Shown: in pieces, positions 21,630 through 33,385 of the stretch
Numbering within the stretch: position 1 is the first letter of the stretch
Layout of the letters: each line of letters starts with the position of its first letter
Assembly: GCA_014904985.1 (NCBI GenBank)
Contig: MU128911.1
Span: 257,118-321,117, forward strand
Source of the DNA: Hydnum rufescens UP504
Lineage: Eukaryota > Basidiomycota > Agaricomycetes > Cantharellales > Hydnaceae
Direction: 5' to 3'
DNA length: 64,000 bases
Program-made: the position numbers and the translations under genes
The notes under the pieces: model-generated
Told to the model about the DNA's origin: nothing
What the model saw: only the letters and a program-made list of their open reading frames with translations
The model's database searches: none

Positions 21630-24518
21630 ATGGGCCCTGTAGATGACCAGCAGTTGTACTCTTCTGTAAGTCATTGTGAGACGGACCTGACTCTGTATTT
21701 GAGAGCCATGTTCTAGGTTGTAGTTGCAGTTCCCTTTGAGGAGAATCTGATGTTTCAGGTATGTGAACAGCAACTGTGTGGCGGCACCGTTGTTCATTGT
21801 GTGCGTATAGATGAAGAGATCGAAGAATGGGGGCATTTTATGCCCGGGATTCATACTGGAGACATTAGAGACGGCACTGAGCTCAGATTCAGAGCGTATC
21901 TAGAAGTATGGACCAGGTGCTCGCTCCGCATACAGGTGCACTTGCTTTTCATTGCAAGACTGCAGGACCTCTGACATATTTCTTCAAAGGGACTTGTGCG
22001 AGAACTTCATTTGCAGATTACAGAAGATTTGCTCGGGTTTGTACGACAGTCATATACTCCTCAAGATATTATTCTTCCCTTTGCGGAACTCCCAGTTGCG
22101 ATAGTCGTTGGTTCGCGGCAGGCTTTCATGAAACGTACGATTTGGCCCCTAACATCCCGCATAGGAGATCCCAACTCGGCAACGGTGGTTTTCGAGGCCA
22201 TGTCAATTCAGCTTGATGAGGTGGTGACGCCACAAAGTGTCTCCGTTGCACGTCTTGAACCCAAGGATTTCTCTTCTGTGGCCTCGTCACTACGGGCCAT
22301 GGTCAGTCGCATCATAGAAAGTAAAGTGCGTGGGGAGGCGTGATCGTTTCACTTTAACCAGTGACGTAACTAATGCTCCCATTCCAGAAGTCTGTCCCAG
22401 GCATCAAAAAGCGGACGCAAGTAACGACCGTTGCCGTTTATGATCTCTCCATGCTGGAAGCATGGTATGATAGGGCCACGTCTGGGAATTCTGAATCATT
22501 GAAGATTGTTGTTGTGATTCCCACGATTGAAGTGTGTGATTCGACTGTGTTACAACATTTCTTCCACATATGCAGGTGCTGTCTCCATGTCCTTAGCCGA
22601 CTGGTGCGAGACACTGAATGGCCTCTCCCAGCCTTCGAATCCCTCGGATTCCCCTCATCTTTGTGCTTGGGACATCAACCTCGGCAAATATTCTTCAGAC
22701 AATGCTTCCACTTTCATCTCGCGTCAGCCTTAGCGTGGAACCCTTTCTACTGAGCAGTGGGATTGATATGTTCGAAGATATTGTTGAAGGGGTGAGTGTA
22801 TTCCTTGCCGACGTCCTAAAGTAAACTATGATCTTACTATCCTGTCCAAGGTCTTTGTGGATCATACCTTCGATTCGACTCTTCAATTGACTGCCTTGTC
22901 CCTTGCGCATCTACGTGATAGCTACATGGTCCAGGAGCAATCAGTGGCATCTCTCCTATCAACTCTCCAAGTGAGGTCTGAACTTAAATTTAGTGGTGCA
23001 GCGCAATTCAGTTGACTTCGGCACATGTAGGTGATGCTCATGGAACACTTCTCAAATCCGACCTCTGTATTTTGTTCTCGCGACATGCTTGGGGAGCAGC
23101 GGCTCGCCCTCAAACGCCTTTCTTATCCCGAATCATCAGGCTTTCTGCACCTTTTGCGAGATCTAGTTAACGACTCTCTCAAGCAACTTCCTAACGCACC
23201 AGCGACTGTCCTGGCTCGCCGACATTCGGCTAGTGGATTGACAAATAGTGCGGTTCTCGAGTTCATTTCCGAAGCACGAAAATCTTTTACTCAGCGTGCT
23301 ACATCGTTCCGCATCGCCCTCCGTCTTTTACGACCCCTTCTCACCCAGATTCGTACCTCGACCCATGAAATCAATACCAGCGTGACTTACTTGTTCGCTG
23401 AGGCGCTCACTGGCACCGTGATTAAGAATGAGGTGGGGCAAATGGTGGCCAAGATTCGGTACGAAGCTATCCGTTCCGACCCGCAGGGCTACCTTGATGA
23501 TAGTATGACTTATAGGAAACTATCGTTGGAACGTCTGCAAGCATTCGTGGCTAGAGTTATTCAACTCTGCGAAGTGCTTCCAGATGAAGTGAGGAGTACT
23601 GTGTCGTTTTTGATCGAGGAGGCGAAAAATTGGAGTATCACTTTAAATGAATTAGCCGTGGCTCCCAATGTTCAAAAAACGCAATCCAAGACTTCAATCT
23701 ATAAGCTCCCAGATATCCTTTCCGTCCCACCAGCTGTGGTTGCTGCGGCCGAGAAGATATCACGTTGGATTTTAGCATACTTCAGGTTTGTGCCCATCCC
23801 TTGGATTTCATCTGATCCTAATGGACCGTCGTTGACGTTTCTTGTGTGCTGTGTAGTGAATCCCTGGCACCAATGGACGATGTGCCCCTGAAGGATATCT
23901 GGCATCTGAACTCTACCGTGAATCCCATAGAGGTCGGCCATTTTCCAGCACGAACCTTTCCTCTTACGTGTGGCTGATTTCCCGTTTCCCCAGGTCCTGA
24001 ATCCCTCCCAGCGATACGAAGTGCTATCCGCGCTCAGATCCACAGAGAAGATTTTACATATCCATTCGTCGATTGCGACGAGATCTGACACGGCACTGTC
24101 AGACCTCCCCGACACCGCTGTCCTCTTCCGGAGGTACCTCGACAGCGGCAAGATGATCAATGTGTACGATTGGTTCGAGAGTTTCGCAGTCGCCATGCGA
24201 GGTGAGAACAGGGGATCCTTGTCTGCTTCCCGACGGAACGGAAATCATGCTACAGGAGCACCGTCAAGTGCAGGGGGATCTGGTGCCACGCCAGGGCATG
24301 CTGGTCAGAAACGACCGAAAAATTCGATGGAGGCAGAGGACGAAGGCGACGGTGGTGATGATGAAGCTGATGTGGTGTATGGTGCAGAATGGAGGCGTGA
24401 GATCCAGGCTCGCTTCCTGCGATCAGTGCACGAACTGGAATGGATGGGCTTGTTGAAACCAACGGGACGTAAAAAGGATCATGTACTCAGGACAGTGTAT
24501 GATCCTCCTTCCAAATGA
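21630..24518 (+). CDS. ORC3: Origin recognition complex subunit 3
   Basis: Subunit of the six-protein complex that marks replication origins. The proposed start (ATG 21630) gives MGPVDDQQLYSS, then after an intron VVVAVPFEENLMFQ. The next exon carries GTELRFRAYLEVWTRC, the typical Orc3 N-terminal block. The middle shows EPFLLSSGIDMFEDIVEGV, then FDSTLQLTALSLAHLRDSY and MLMEHFSNPTSVFCS, which match the ORC3 AAA+-like core. The C-terminal winged-helix part ends in LFRRYLDSGKMINVYDWFES and an acidic insert before the stop at 24518. The junction near 21758-21814 is the least certain. About ten introns are present. Confidence 0.88.
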
Positions 24519-24757
24519 GATATGGGACTCATATGTAAGGACCCGAGTGCACGATATACTAATATGTACACAAGCCAGAATTGATGTCCTGCTAACAAGT
24601 GTGGCGCTAGCTATCGGAGAGACGAGTAAACAGGCTAGCTCTGACCGTCGTCCCAACATCAACCGGACGCAAAGAGCACACTTACATCCGGCGCGAAGCC
24701 ACCGGACACCAAGCAAGTGGAAGTGTCATGAAGAGTTAAAGGGTATTCAAAAGCACA

Positions 24758-26540
24758 TTATCCACCACCACCAGCATCACCACTACCGCCACCACTGGCA
24801 CCTGCCCCTGCGCCTCCACGTCCTCCCTACCTCGACCTCGACCGCGCCGTCCTGGACCATGGTGTGTTGTCCTCGAGTGGGGCCGTCGCGGAGGCGAGCT
24901 ATTATCCAGAGCACCGGTGCTACCTGTCTGAGTCTCCCCGACGTTTGTCCCAGATGGCGGTATGGAGGTAGAATCTCGGGAAAGAATCTTAGGCGGAGAA
25001 GATGGAGACAATGTAGCTGCTGGAGGAGCCGCCGCGGTCGTTCGGGATCTGATTGGAATGCTTTACTTTGTGTGGCTTGTCCTTCTTATCTTTAGTATCT
25101 TCAGTGACGTTCTGTTTCGGACTCGCTGCGTATTGGCTTGGGCAGGAGTCGCAGGGACCGAAGCAACAGATTCTGCCTCCGCGTCAGCTTTCTTCGCCTC
25201 CCGCCTTTCTTTACGGGTCATCTGGCCTGCACCAGCGGTACCATTGACTCCAGCTAGTGCTGCCTCGAACATACGGGGGTTATTAAGGATGGGCCGTTTT
25301 CGTTCGCGTTCCTTCGCTGGCGGAGGCGCATCAGCCTCCACTGGTGGAGCACCGACGTGGTCGGCTTCGTTTGCTGTCCACGTGGGGTCTGCTGTTGTTT
25401 CTGGTTCTGTTGCTGCACTGCCTGACTCGGCTGGGAGACGGAAGCACTGGAATTGGATCGCTGATGGCGTTTCTTCCCACTCCCGGCCCCACTTCCGGTG
25501 GCCGGCGTGGTACTAGCAGCCACAGGTGGCTTTCCAGCGTGTGGGCGGGATTTTGGATCTGTTTTTTTTCCCCCTCCAGTAGCATTACCTCCGCAGCATT
25601 ACCTCCGGCAGCAGCAGGAGCCACGACGTCAACCGAAGTGGGGGGCGGGGCTGTGCGTGAGAAGACGGTAGGATCGTCATCACTCACCCCCTCTTTAGCT
25701 GCGGCCGCCGCAGCCTTTGAGGATGAGGAAGCGCCGTGACGCCGATCAGCGCTAGAGTAATGCCCATGGTACGAAAGAATTTGTGCTGCATCCTTGGCTG
25801 CAGCTTTCTCTGCTTTGAGGGCTTCGAGTAGGGGCGTTGATTTGGGTTGGTCGTTACCTAATAGATGCTCCCACATCAGAAGGGCGCTAAACCGTGGTAA
25901 TGAAGAAATTGGACCTGTGGGTGCAAGGGCATCCGCGATTTCGGGGTTCTTGCCTGCTGGGGGTGTGTCTTTCAAGGATTCGATAAACGATATGTAGTCC
26001 TCGTCTATGGTAGATAGGGATAGAGTGTAAATAGGATCCAACGTAGGACAGGAGCCTCAGAGATACTTTACCCTGTAAGATGGTTCCAGCCCTTGTATCT
26101 GCCTTTTTCCTTTCTGGAGGCAGCTTTTGAAATGGAGCAAACTCAACCACTGCCAAACTTTCGTTCCCTGGGAGGGCGGTACTGAGTTGAAACATAGTGA
26201 AAACCGGTGACAAGGTCGACTACCAATTACCTTGTTTGTCGCGAAAGAGATGCCCGTCGTACTCGCGACTAAACTGGGCTACTTGCTCTGGAGATTTGAA
26301 CCCTAAATACGCACGCGACGGCACACTTTCTTTGTCCATCCTGTATGCATATGTGATATACGTCAGGCCACAACCTGACCATAATTATTTAACGCACTTC
26401 TTTCTCATCTTTCCAGGATGAAAGGATTTCCATGTCACGGTTTCCGCAGACACCCATGGTGGTAAGCTCTTCCAAAAGACATCTTCGGGTAGATTTGGAG
26501 GGAGACGACGAATGACAGTTTTGACTCGATCGTTGGACAT
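24758..26540 (-). CDS. UPF3: Nonsense-mediated decay factor UPF3, frame disrupted in the 3' half
   Basis: Smg4/UPF3 protein that bridges the exon-junction complex and UPF2 in nonsense-mediated decay. The ATG at 26540 starts MSNDRVKTVIRRLPPNLPED, the RRM-like core. It continues through RAYLGFKSPEQVAQFSREY, VVEFAPFQKLPPERKKADTR and, after a 67-nt intron, DEDYISFIESL. The rest is low-complexity: poly-Ala, a Gln-rich stretch, then PRMFEAALAGVNG, a Lys-rich stretch and a Gly/Arg-rich tail. From about 25390 to 24830 no single frame carries all these blocks. At least three one-base shifts are needed, at about 25330-25390, 25145 and 24835. A tandem GGAGGTAATGCT near 25590-25615 offers two donors for one short intron. 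The stop is 24758 or 24736 depending on frame. Confidence 0.82.
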
Positions 26541-27620
26541 GGTCGACCGGAGACTGCCGAAGTAGCCGCATGTCGTTTGGGAATTCTTGCAATCGGTCAA
26601 CCTCTCTCCATCATCCAGGTGTGATAACCAAAATTCAGCCCCTCTTCGTATCCGCCGATGTGACTCCTCTGGTGTCCTCAGCTCTCACTGTTGAAGTAGA
26701 TCAAACTCCGCCAGTGCGTTGTGCCGGCATTAATCCTCAATGCATACTATTTACCTTTTCTTTGTTCCATGATCACAAAGCGCATCTCCCTCATGTATAT
26801 AAGCCAGAGTAAACTAGGCTAACGATAAGGCTTATCACTGCGCATCCTGAGTTCTCAACACTCACCCCACAAATCTACTGTAATAAGCGGGACGAGTATT
26901 GGATTAGTTGTAGTCGCGTTTATCAGCTCCAAGGGCACAACCAAGATATGTGCGCTATAATCGCTAGCTGGTTTGGTAAATATTCGTTCATAACATATAG
27001 AACGCGTTGAGGACCGCTTCGATATTATTCTGTCCAGCGTGGCCCTCTCAGTGCAAGGGCGCCGGTTCGAATCAAAGATATGGCAATAGTCACCCCATTC
27101 TCCATTTATAGGACACCCCTGCTATTGGCCGACGCGTTCGCCATGTTCTATGCAGAGGGAACTCTTTTCCAACATACTGTATCTTAAAAGTCTGAAAGTT
27201 ATTTGCCAGACCGTGAAATGAATGGCTATTTCACACTGCATTGACTCGCCAAATGGGGTTATCCAAATTGACTATTAGAAATGTTGGGCACGAAGCACTA
27301 GACAGGCTTGATGCTTTGACGTCTGGAAGTGTTTCATACAGTCGGAGAAGACATACGGAAAAATTGGACAAGGTAATCCGTCGAGCCCGACCACTCGCAA
27401 GCCAGGGAGGCCATGACAATCCTATGCCCACTTGAGAGGGACCTGGCTGTCCACAGCTCTTTATGCACCCCTGAAAGCGCTCCGCATCGTAGTGCGGCAG
27501 ACTCCGGGTGACCAAACGCGTTACGAGTCGTTCCCGTCCTCACCACCAATAATGGATCTGTGCGCGATTTTATCATTTGATCCACCGGCTACAGGCGACA
27601 ACTAATTTTCCATATAATAG
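26541..27620. other. Intergenic, with probable missing 5' exon of the WD40 gene
   Basis: About 1.1 kb. A B-box-like GGTTCGAATC at 27065-27074 is not part of a foldable tRNA. The first exon of the downstream WD40 gene should lie in 27450-27620, but I could not identify it. Confidence 0.4.
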
Positions 27621-29757
27621 GGAAGCGCGTCGCCAGGCGAATATTCGCCGGAACGAGGCCCTGCTTCTTGAGCTTGAACTCAAGGAGGCAGCAGAGGGTC
27701 TCGGAATCCCACCTCCCCCTCTCAAGGGTAAAGGAAAGGGGAAAGGAAAACGGCCAGCAACTGCTACCCCGGCACGTCCTGTGCAGCCGAAGAAGAAACC
27801 CGAACCCAAGGCCGAAACTCCTTCGGCGCCAAGGAGGCAATCTGCGCGACTCACACATAGATATGCTGACCCAGATGAAACCCCCGAGCAAAGGGAGAAG
27901 AGGATTGTCCGTGATTTCCGTTCACTTCTTCCGCCCGAGTGCAGTCTAAATTTTTCCATTCAGGCCGACCTCGAAGCGAAGCGAAAACGAGACGAGGAAG
28001 AAAGACTCGAGGCCCTCGAACAAGAGCGAGCAGCCAAGCGTCCCAGACATAATGACCTCGATCTGACCGTTCTGGCTGAATCGGAGGAACTCTCTAACGA
28101 AGAAATTCAGTCACTTCGAAACACCCTCGAGGTCGTATGTCGAGAACCACACCCTCGAGCCGTAGGCAAAGATTCCCCTTCATCCCCTCCGGACAAGGAA
28201 CAAAAGGATCATGCTATTGCGGAACTCAGGGCCCTTCTATCCAAAATGGTAATACGCAGCCGCGCAAAGGTTACCCAAGACCGTGTCTATTCGATGGCTT
28301 ATCATCCAGAGCGGACAAAGGACCTGGTTTTTGTGGGGGATAAGCATGGCCAACTTGGTATATGGGATGCCTTGGCTCCACTAGATGAGCCTGACGAAGA
28401 CGAGGACACCGAGGCTGATGCCTCCGAGGGAGGCAAGTATTGGAGATTGCAGCCTCACTGGCCCAAGACTTCCAAGAGCTCGATATCGTGCATCAAATTC
28501 AACCCGGTAGACTCTCATAGCGTACGTTCACTGACTCTGCACAGCTGCACTTACTGGAAGGAGCTAACGGCCGCGATTTACAGGTATTGACAACCGCATA
28601 TGACTGCACCTTACGCAGTACCTCTTTCGTGTCCGGGAAATCCATTGAATTATTCTCCCTTGCATCTGCTTCCACCCTTCTTACTTCTTTCGACTTGCCA
28701 TCCAATGGGAACGAGATCTGGATTAGTGACGGGCTTGGGGCGTGAGTCATATCGACTTGCGCGAAGGGGGCCGTTCCAGACGACAAATGAATATCAAGGA
28801 GAAGATTGGGTGTATCAGCGTCAATCCCCGCCGGGATCACATACTGGTAACGAGCAGTAACGATCATACTCTCAAGTTGAGTTTCCAGGCCTACGTGTGT
28901 GGGAACCTCTCTTGTGCTTACCTGCCACCAGGATATGGGATGTCCGCAAACTGATGCAGATCGAGACTGGATCTCTGCTGGAGGAGGAGGGTGCCCCCGG
29001 GGTTCTTGAAGCCGACAACCAAATTGTAGACCAATTCCTGTCATCCAGATCAGGACAGGGGACGATCCTCGCCGAGTATGAGCATGGTCAGAGCGCCAGT
29101 TCGGCATACTGGGATCCCTCTGGCACAAGGATTGTCTCTACCTCGTATGATAATAAACTTCGGGGTGCGTTCTTTCCTCTACACAGATTTTGAAAGGACG
29201 AAAATTGATTTTCTGTAACGTGCGATAGTTTGGAACCTGGGGTCGTGGCCCTCATATAAGAATCCGACTGTCCGTACGGACTTCAGTCCAAGTCGGCAGA
29301 TTTCACATAATTGCAAGAGCGTTAGTCTTTTCGCCGTAATTCCCTTATGTCCCAATCTAATCGATCGTTAATGCGTATGTAGGGGAAGTGGGTGACTGTG
29401 CTCAAGGCCCAATGGTCCCCGAACCCCGACGTAACTGCACATTTCACCGTTAGTTCCCAGTGAATATTTTTGTCACACTATCCAGTCCTCTCACTAGCGT
29501 CTATGGACCCGCAGGTTGGAAATATGAACCATTCGCTGAATATCTTTGCTTACACCGGTGAGGAAATCGTACGACTTTCTGATTCAACTAAGTATGTCAT
29601 TCGGCTGGATTGGGATGCCAGTGTTTACTCATGTACCTGATCCAGAATTAGTGCTGTCCAAGCAGTGACAGCCTCGCACCCATCAATAATCGAGCGGGCC
29701 GCAAGTGGGAATGCAAGCGGCCGATGTGTGCTCTGGGGTCCTGCGGAATCGGATTGA
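27621..29757 (+). CDS. CMR1: WD40 DNA-damage-binding protein, CMR1/WDR76-like
   Basis: Seven-bladed WD40 protein of the Cmr1/WDR76 group, linked to DNA-damage and protein-quality-control foci in yeast. The N-terminal region is charged: REARRQANIRRNEALLLELE, a Lys/Pro-rich stretch and APRRQSARLTHRYADPDE. WD blocks start at DRVYSMAYHPERTKDLVFVG and include HILVTSSNDHTLK-IWDVRKL, then IVSTSYDNKLR-VWNLG and GRCVLWGP before the stop. At 28737-28740 one G appears to be missing, since SDGLG and GVSHIDLRE are in different frames. The start codon is not found: the first exon must lie upstream of the acceptor at 27619-27620. Confidence 0.85.
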
Positions 29758-30541
29758 AACAGGCTGAGACTATTCTCTCTTTGCCCAAGCGTGATACGAT
29801 CAATTGGCTATATTCTGACTCGCAACATGTAGCGAAAAATATGTTCTCGTAATAGTGGAATCACCCTGTATATGAGTAGTATCAGTATCAATACCAGGAC
29901 TATATTATCGCTTTTCGGCGTATGGCCCAGAGTGCTCAGTCCAGTAGGTGTGTCCGTGGGATCTGTTCTGTTCCGGGATGCCGCTCTAGTAAAATCAATC
30001 TAATAATTGGTCTTCCCTTTGAGGACTAAGACGTGGCGACGAGTTCTTTGGGAGAGCTGCTATTGCTTAAGTGAATATTACACGACCATGGAGACTATTT
30101 TATTGTGGGGCGGCCTTTTATACTATTTACAAGCAGGAAAAAAACATATGAAAAATTGCAGGAGGAAATATGTGTGTCCGACGGTGGTCCCGGTCAGGAA
30201 AAGAGTCGAGTATTCCCGAGGAAACAGACATGCAAGATTCGGTATAGATATCGGGCTTAGCGGCACAGCATTACTAAAAGGGTCGCGCTTGTACATGTGA
30301 ATTCTTTGCGATGTCTTGCGTGCCCACCCTGAGATTCCATTCTCCCAGAAAAAATCCTGGACCCAAAGCGCCTCCGACTGTCTCAACTAGCACTCCTGCG
30401 CGGACTCCGTACTCGCCCCCGGTCACCGCATGGTTAATATGACCAATTTATGAACCCGAACCGCACCTTTATCTTCATCGTAATCTGCGGCCACCCCTGC
30501 AGGCCATTTCGACTTGAGGTTAGGAAGATTAATATAATGGT
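29758..30541. other. Intergenic between convergent genes
   Basis: 0.78 kb between the WD40 and F-box stops. Nothing recognisable. Confidence 0.5.
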
Positions 30542-32226
30542 TCACCAAGGAGGAACAAACAGATAACGTACTCCCTGAAATATCACGTGCTCGTCGTCGC
30601 AAACCATGAGTGGGCGGTAGGCGTCCAAGCTGAGAGATCGAGAGACGAGATGGACGGGATGGGGACGTTCCATCCTTATCTCACTAGGCCGCCATAAATC
30701 CGGTTTTATTGCATGAAGTCGTGCATGATCTGTCCCTGGATCTGCGCTTATCGCACCGAGCCTGAGGTCCATTGAGGTCGAAAGCGGACACGTGGCAATG
30801 CGAGCGGGATCGATCGTGAAGTATATGAGTCGCCCTCCGCTTATCCCGCATTTTCCTCCACGGTCATCGTGGAAATAGATATCCTTTGACCATGTTTCCC
30901 AGGGTATCGCCAAAGCGTCTTCATACAGGGGAGAGCGACGAAGCGAAGACAGAGGAACATGGAATTGGAGCCCAAACCTCGGCACGGACATAGTAGGAGA
31001 CCAGTAGACACCCCAGCGAGTGGTAAGATAATAATTGCCTCTAGCCAATGGAAGCAAGGAGAAGGGGATGGTGAACAGTCCGAGAGGTTTCCGTGGTCGA
31101 TACGCTGCGACAAAGGTGGATTCCCGGTAATATGAACAGTTGGATAGTATTGGTCAAAATTCGGGCGCGGCAAGCAAAACGATGCTGTATGGACGGGCGG
31201 AGCCCCTGGGTTTTCGATGAGGATCTGATAGGCTTCAAGGACCTCTCGCTGTACATACAATGGATGTGGCACCTAAAAATTCAAAACTACAAGAACCGTC
31301 ATTCCCACCCTTCACGGCCAACACCTGATCGCAGAGGATAATAAAGAACGCTAAATACCCGACGGTAGTGGAGGAAACGACTTATACACACTGTCATTTT
31401 TTGGCCCGCCATCCAGTCCCATATTTCTAATCTTGTTTCACAGCGAGAACGGGTTGTGACTCCGAGCAAATGACCCATGATTCGGAGCATCTGGTCCCAC
31501 GGTTTTATGCAAATTGAAGTGAGAATGTGACCTATGGCTCTTCGATGGGGACTATTATCAGAAAGTGTGCGAAGATGGAGAGCGACGGTACCGGTAGGAT
31601 TTGGGTAGGGAGACTCCCTACAAGTTGGAAGCAAGTTTAACAGAAAAATACCTCCCAATCAACAAAGGCACTTGCGCGGACAACACCACAAGAAGATTAT
31701 TACCGGGATCGATTTCAATTTGCTGGATAGGGAGTGCAAAATCGCCCAGCGTCCATCTCCGGAATGGAATGCCTCGCGGAGGATGTGGATCCTGAATGCA
31801 TTCCACCCTCTTACAATCGAATATTGCAAGATTCCTTGAGAGAGTACAGAAGAACCATAATCGATATGACCCGGGGGTAAAGAATCTATGGGGGATTCCA
31901 CCCAGTCTAAATTATTCCAGGCGTCGATGTGCCTTTCAAGTTGATTTAGGCGCGTGGCAGGAATAGGTGCATCAACAGATTCTGAACATCGGTATACCCG
32001 AACATGTCCAGTTTGATGAAGTACTGGAGTACGATCGAACTTTCAATAGCATGGTTGAAGTAAGAACATACCTTGAAGGCGTCCAAACCTCAGGGATGAA
32101 GAGCAGAGAAAGCGGGCGACGACTCACCGCGTCGCATCTGGCGATCTGGCGTCCCTCGAGAAGTCCGAAAATACTAGTAAGTATCTCGAGAGGAAGTGCG
32201 AACAGACTGGGTTGATTAGCATTCAT
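30542..32226 (-). CDS. F-box protein, basidiomycete family
   Basis: The ATG at 32226 begins MNANQPSLFALPLEILTSIF, an F-box that binds Skp1 in SCF ubiquitin ligases. The next exon has SIVLQYFIKLDMFGYTDVQN and RLNQLERHIDAWNNLDW, hallmarks of the large Agaricomycete F-box family with a beta-propeller-like C-terminal half. Later blocks are GIPFRRWTLGDFALPIQQIE, LGVTTRSRCETRLEIWDW and, near the end, LSTSMDLRLGAISADPGT. A one-base shift is needed near 31805-31807, between ILQYSIV and VECIQDPHPPRG. The target protein is unknown. This family is often expanded and variable. Confidence 0.75.
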
Positions 32227-33385
32227 GGTTGTCTGAACAAATACACAGTGCGACGAGGGCCTCGGACCACATCATAGATGTGCCGCAGTATATTCCGAAA
32301 TCGAGCGGCTGGTCCGAGACCGGATGACAGGATTATATGACCAATCAGAGCTATCTCCAATTTCTTGATCTGTACGGTGGGTATGTATGGAGAAAGAACT
32401 GGATTGTGCCGACACAGAGGTAGTGCAATGATGGCAAGCAAACTCAGCTCAGAGCGATGACAAGTGAGCCCCAACTCTGGTGCAACTTGAATATCTAGGA
32501 ATGAGGCGGACGTCTAAAGCTACAATCCTCTTAGTCCAAAGGCACGACGACGCAGAGGAGGGGCTAGCGAATGTAGGAGTAGCCGAGTCGGCAAGAGCCG
32601 GATTGCTTCCGGCCGTCATGGCGCGCGTCTGGTCGGCCGGGACATTCGCGCTGCTGGGAGGGGGACTCTAGGCAGCTTCTTTCCCAACCCCCCACCCTTC
32701 ATTTTGTCTACAAACTGGCTTAGTCGTGAGAGTGGCAGATAATCCCACCCACCCGCACAGTCATATCTGCCGCCCTCACGCACCGAGATCGGCGAAGCAA
32801 TTGCTTCGCAATCTCTCACACAATCATGCCAGTAGAGACAAGTGTTTTGCCGATGAGCAAATGGATACAAACTCGCTAGCAACCCCAAATGGCCTGGATC
32901 ATGCCGCTTCCAAAAAATCCCGGCCGAAATGAGGCAGTGCCATCCGCTTTGATTACATGGGTTTACGTCGAGCCGGTCCTAATTCTATTTCTGATCCCGA
33001 GAAATCTCGAACTTCCTGGGGCCCCTTGAGATCCAGGCTCTGTAGCTTATTTCACCCACCCACAGTGAGATCCATAGCTACTAGTAGACTACTGTATCTT
33101 GATCATACGCGGAGGTTTGGTCCAGTGAGGGCGAAATACACCCGGGAGTGACCCGGATTCATCGCACACAGTAGTTGACAAGCGCTAGTAAGATGGAGGA
33201 GACGTGTGAAGAACTTTTCGACGGCAATGACGCGTCCCATTGCCGGGGCGCAGCCTGACGCAGCGGACCCGAAATGCATTCAGACGAATGTTTACCCCTC
33301 CACGCACGCCTACGGCTGGCGGGTGCAATAGGATCTGATTTAAACCCGGCAAGTTCTTGCATCAGCGTCTGCTGTGTGCTACAGC
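32227..33385. other. Intergenic upstream of F-box and P450 genes
   Basis: About 1.15 kb between divergent starts. A minus-strand frame at 32474-32223 is hydrophobic but not recognised and may be part of a 5' UTR. A perfect 18-bp palindrome (GCGAAGCAATTGCTTCGC) lies at 32792-32809. Confidence 0.45.
32792..32809. repeat. Perfect 18-bp palindrome
   Basis: GCGAAGCAATTGCTTCGC is identical to its reverse complement. It sits in the intergenic region about 580 bp upstream of the P450 start. It could be a dimeric transcription-factor site. Function is unknown. Confidence 0.5.

Noticed and set aside
26005..26090. A UPF3 intron ending in TG (joining to DPIYTLS)
   Set aside because: A normal GT-AG intron ending in CTACCATAG at 26005 gives LQDEDYISFIESL in frame, so no odd splice site is needed.
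27030..27080. tRNA-like sequence with GGTTCGAATC
   Set aside because: The T stem cannot pair and no acceptor stem closes around it; at most a remnant.
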